The position numbers and the translations under genes are program-made. Positions 5,434-7,604 of a stretch of 7,604 nucleotides of DNA are shown here, one piece after another (positions within the stretch are counted from its first letter, which is position 1; every line of letters begins with the position of its first letter). The stretch is from positions 1-7,604 of the forward strand of contig JASIGD010000463.1 of the NCBI GenBank assembly GCA_030045295.1, in the 5' to 3' direction. Origin of the DNA: Streptosporangiaceae bacterium. Its GTDB lineage: Bacteria > Actinomycetota > Actinomycetes > Streptosporangiales > Streptosporangiaceae. The notes under the pieces were generated by a model, which was not told where the DNA came from, searched no databases, and saw nothing but the letters and a program-made list of their open reading frames with translations.

Positions 5434-7604
5434 ATGGAGTCGCGATCCGTGATGTCTTCGCGTGCCGAGCTCGCCGCGCGCTCTGCGGCGTCGGCCCGGC
5501 GGACCGAGGCGCGGGCCGCCCGCCGGGCGGCCATGCCGCCGATCTCGTACCCGCCCGAGCTGCCGGTCAGCCAGCGCAGGGACGAGATCGCCCGCGCGAT
5601 ACGAGAAAACCAGGTCGTGATCATTGCGGGGGAGACCGGTTCCGGCAAGACAACCCAGATCCCCAAGATCTGCCTCGAGCTCGGCCGCGGGGTCACGGGG
5701 CAGATCGGCCACACCCAGCCGCGCCGTCTGGCGGCCAGGACGGTCGCCGAGCGGATCGCCGAGGAGCTGGGCAGCCCGCTCGGCGAGGCCGTCGGCTACC
5801 AGGTGCGCTTCACCGACGTATCCGCCGGCGACACGCTGATCAAGCTGATGACCGACGGCATCCTGCTGGCCGAGCTCGCCCGCGACCGCCAGCTCAGGCG
5901 CTACGACACGCTGATCATCGACGAGGCGCACGAACGCAGCCTGAACATCGACTTCATCCTGGGCTACCTGCGCCAGCTACTGCCCGCGCGCCCGGACCTG
6001 AAGGTGATCATCACGTCGGCGACCATCGACCCGGAGCGGTTCGCGGAGGCCTTCGGCGGCGCGCCGGTGATCGAGGTGTCCGGGCGCACGTACCCGGTCG
6101 AGGTCAGGTACCGTCCGGTGGACCCGGACGGCGACCAGGGCCAGGCGATCAGCGACGCGCTCGAGGAGCTGTCGGCCGAAGGACCCGGTGACGTCCTGGT
6201 GTTCCTGTCCGGCGAGCGCGAGATCCGCGACGCCGCGGACCTGCTGTCCGGCCGCGACAGGCTGGAAGTGCTGCCGTTGTACTCCCGGCTGTCCGCCGCC
6301 GAGCAGCACAGGGTCTTCCAGCGGTCGTCATCCAGCTACACCCGGCGGGTCGTGCTCGCCACCAACGTGGCCGAGACCTCGCTCACCGTCCCGGGCATCC
6401 ATTACGTCATCGATCCCGGTACCGCGCGCATCTCCCGGTACAGCCACCGGACCAAGGTGCAGCGGCTGCCCATCGAGCCGATCTCGCAGGCCTCGGCCAA
6501 CCAGCGCAAGGGCCGGTGCGGCCGGACCGCGGACGGCATCTGCATCCGGCTGTACTCCGAGGAAGACTTCGCCTCCCGGCCGGAGTTCACCGAACCCGAG
6601 ATCCTGCGCACGAACCTGGCCTCGGTGATCTTGCAGATGGCGGCGATCGGCCTCGGCGACGTCCCGAAGTTCCCGTTCATCGACCCGCCCGACGCGCGCA
6701 ACATCGCGGACGGGCTGGCCCTGCTGGCCGAGCTGAACGCCTTCTCCGGCGGCCGGATCACCGGCCTGGGCCGCAAGCTGGCCCGGCTGCCGGTGGACCC
6801 GCGCATCGGCCGGATGATCCTGGAGGCCGACAAGAACGGCTGCGTCCGTGAGGTGCTGATCATCGCGTCGGCCCTGTCCATCCAGGACCCGCGCGAGCGG
6901 CCCGCCGAGGCGCAGCAGGCGGCCGACGACAAGCACCGCCGGTTCGCCGACCCCGACTCGGACTTCACCTCTTTGCTGAACCTGTGGGACTACCTGGCCG
7001 AACGGCAGCGTGAGCTGTCCTCGTCGGCGTTCCGCCGCATGTGCCGAGCCGACTACCTGAACTACCTGCGGGTCCGCGAATGGCAGGACCTGCAGGGCCA
7101 GTTGCAAAGGCTGGCGGGCGATCTCGGGGTGGCCGTCAATTCTTCTTCGACCGAACGGACGCCGGTGCACGTGTCCGTGCTAGCTGGATTGCTCTCCCAG
7201 ATCGGCATGCTCTACCAGTTCGGGAAGGCCGAACCAGCCCGGCCCGCCGCGCAAAGCGCCGCAGCGCGCCCCGGCCGGCGGCCGCGGGCCGAGTACCTGG
7301 GCGCCCGCAACGCAAGGTTCGCCATCTTCCCCGGCTCGGGGCTGACCAGGGGCGTCCCCCCTGGTCAGGGTGCACCGGACTGGATCGTGGCCGCCGAACT
7401 GGTGGAGACGTCCAGGCTGTGGGCGCGGACGGTGGCGCGGATCGAGCCGGAGTGGGTGGAGCCGCTGGCGCGGCACCTGGTCAACCGAAGCTACAGCGAG
7501 CCGCACTGGGAGAAAAAGCGCGGCGCGGCCGTCGCGCTGGAGAAGGTCACGCTGTACGGGGTGCCGCTGGTGACCGACCGCAAGGTCAGTTACGGGCGCA
7601 TCGA
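5434..7604 (+). CDS. hrpA: ATP-dependent RNA helicase HrpA (DEAH box), 3'-truncated
   Basis: The frame is open from 5434 to the window edge (723 codons) of a protein usually near 1300 residues. All DEAH/RHA motifs are present: motif I GETGSGKTT (Lys72), Ia TQPRRLAARTVA, II DEAH (163-166), III SAT (195-197), IV VLVFLSGEREI, V LATNVAETSLTVPGI and VI QRKGRCGR (357-364). Then follow the winged-helix/ratchet region (DPPDARNIADGLALL...) and the start of the HrpA-specific C-terminal part (EYLGARNARFAIFPGSGL, AELVETSRLWAR, YSEPHWE). Identity to E. coli HrpA is obvious along the helicase core. HrpA is a cytosolic 3'-5' RNA helicase implicated in mRNA processing and in rescuing stalled ribosomes. The start is uncertain: ATG 5395, ATG 5434, GTG 5449 and ATG 5452 share the frame. 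Only 5449/5452 have a nearby GGAG (5436-5439). Every choice leaves an N-terminus shorter than that of E. coli HrpA. Confidence 0.95.
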   Translation, partial: MESRSVMSSRAELAARSAASARRTEARAARRAAMPPISYPPELPVSQRRDEIARAIRENQVVIIAGETGSGKTTQIPKICLELGRGVTGQIGHTQPRRLAARTVAERIAEELGSPLGEAVGYQVRFTDVSAGDTLIKLMTDGILLAELARDRQLRRYDTLIIDEAHERSLNIDFILGYLRQLLPARPDLKVIITSATIDPERFAEAFGGAPVIEVSGRTYPVEVRYRPVDPDGDQGQAISDALEELSAEGPGDVLVFLSGEREIRDAADLLSGRDRLEVLPLYSRLSAAEQHRVFQRSSSSYTRRVVLATNVAETSLTVPGIHYVIDPGTARISRYSHRTKVQRLPIEPISQASANQRKGRCGRTADGICIRLYSEEDFASRPEFTEPEILRTNLASVILQMAAIGLGDVPKFPFIDPPDARNIADGLALLAELNAFSGGRITGLGRKLARLPVDPRIGRMILEADKNGCVREVLIIASALSIQDPRERPAEAQQAADDKHRRFADPDSDFTSLLNLWDYLAERQRELSSSAFRRMCRADYLNYLRVREWQDLQGQLQRLAGDLGVAVNSSSTERTPVHVSVLAGLLSQIGMLYQFGKAEPARPAAQSAAARPGRRPRAEYLGARNARFAIFPGSGLTRGVPPGQGAPDWIVAAELVETSRLWARTVARIEPEWVEPLARHLVNRSYSEPHWEKKRGAAVALEKVTLYGVPLVTDRKVSYGRI
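7342..7368. repeat. Perfect 11-bp inverted repeat inside hrpA
   Basis: CTGACCAGGGG (7342-7352) and CCCCTGGTCAG (7358-7368) are exact reverse complements separated by 5 bases. The palindrome encodes LTRGVPPGQ, just where HrpA normally reads GSGLFKKPP-W. It accounts for about six extra residues before DWIVAAELVETSRLW, and the frame is preserved. Confidence 0.9.

Overview
The window is very GC-rich DNA with dense, strand-alternating genes, GTG/TTG start candidates and Ala/Arg/Gly-rich proteins. All of this fits a soil-type actinomycete (Actinomycetota). The protein families (a KstD-like FAD dehydrogenase, an Nramp-related transporter, an actinobacterial-type HrpA) agree. No tRNA, rRNA, CRISPR array or transposon was seen.

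Layout. (1) Bases 1-741, plus strand: the 3' part of a membrane protein of the glycerophosphodiesterase-membrane-domain type, with a Tyr/Gly/Pro repeat tail. (2) Bases 760-2466, minus strand: a complete FAD-binding dehydrogenase that converges on the first gene. (3) Bases 2518-4146, minus strand: a complete Nramp-superfamily divalent cation transporter whose substrate-site residues differ from those of Mn/Fe transporters. (4) Bases 4147-4742, minus strand: a long transcribed leader of about 560 nt. It has a TTGACA promoter, an M-box (ykoK) Mg2+ riboswitch at about 4693-4492, then a short Pro-rich leader ORF with a strong Shine-Dalgarno that overlaps a terminator-like hairpin, then the transporter. 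(5) Bases 4753-5295, minus strand: a YbaK/EbsC-family protein lacking the usual catalytic lysine. (6) Bases 5434-7604, plus strand: the N-terminal two thirds or so of the DEAH-box RNA helicase HrpA, running off the window.

The centre of interest is the leader plus transporter. An Mg2+-sensing aptamer, recognised here from sequence and from covarying helices, sits upstream of an Nramp homologue in which DPGN of TM1 reads DAGA and the TM6 Met reads Ala. The two observations independently point to an Mg2+ importer of the NRMT (Nramp-related magnesium transporter) type rather than a Mn2+/Fe2+ importer. Between aptamer and gene lie a 25-codon ORF beginning MDSDSPG and a hairpin followed by UUUU inside that ORF. 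This suggests a second, translation-coupled attenuation step similar in logic to mgtL of enteric bacteria. That second step is inference. The FAD dehydrogenase 51 bp downstream of the transporter may be co-transcribed and so also fall under Mg2+ control.
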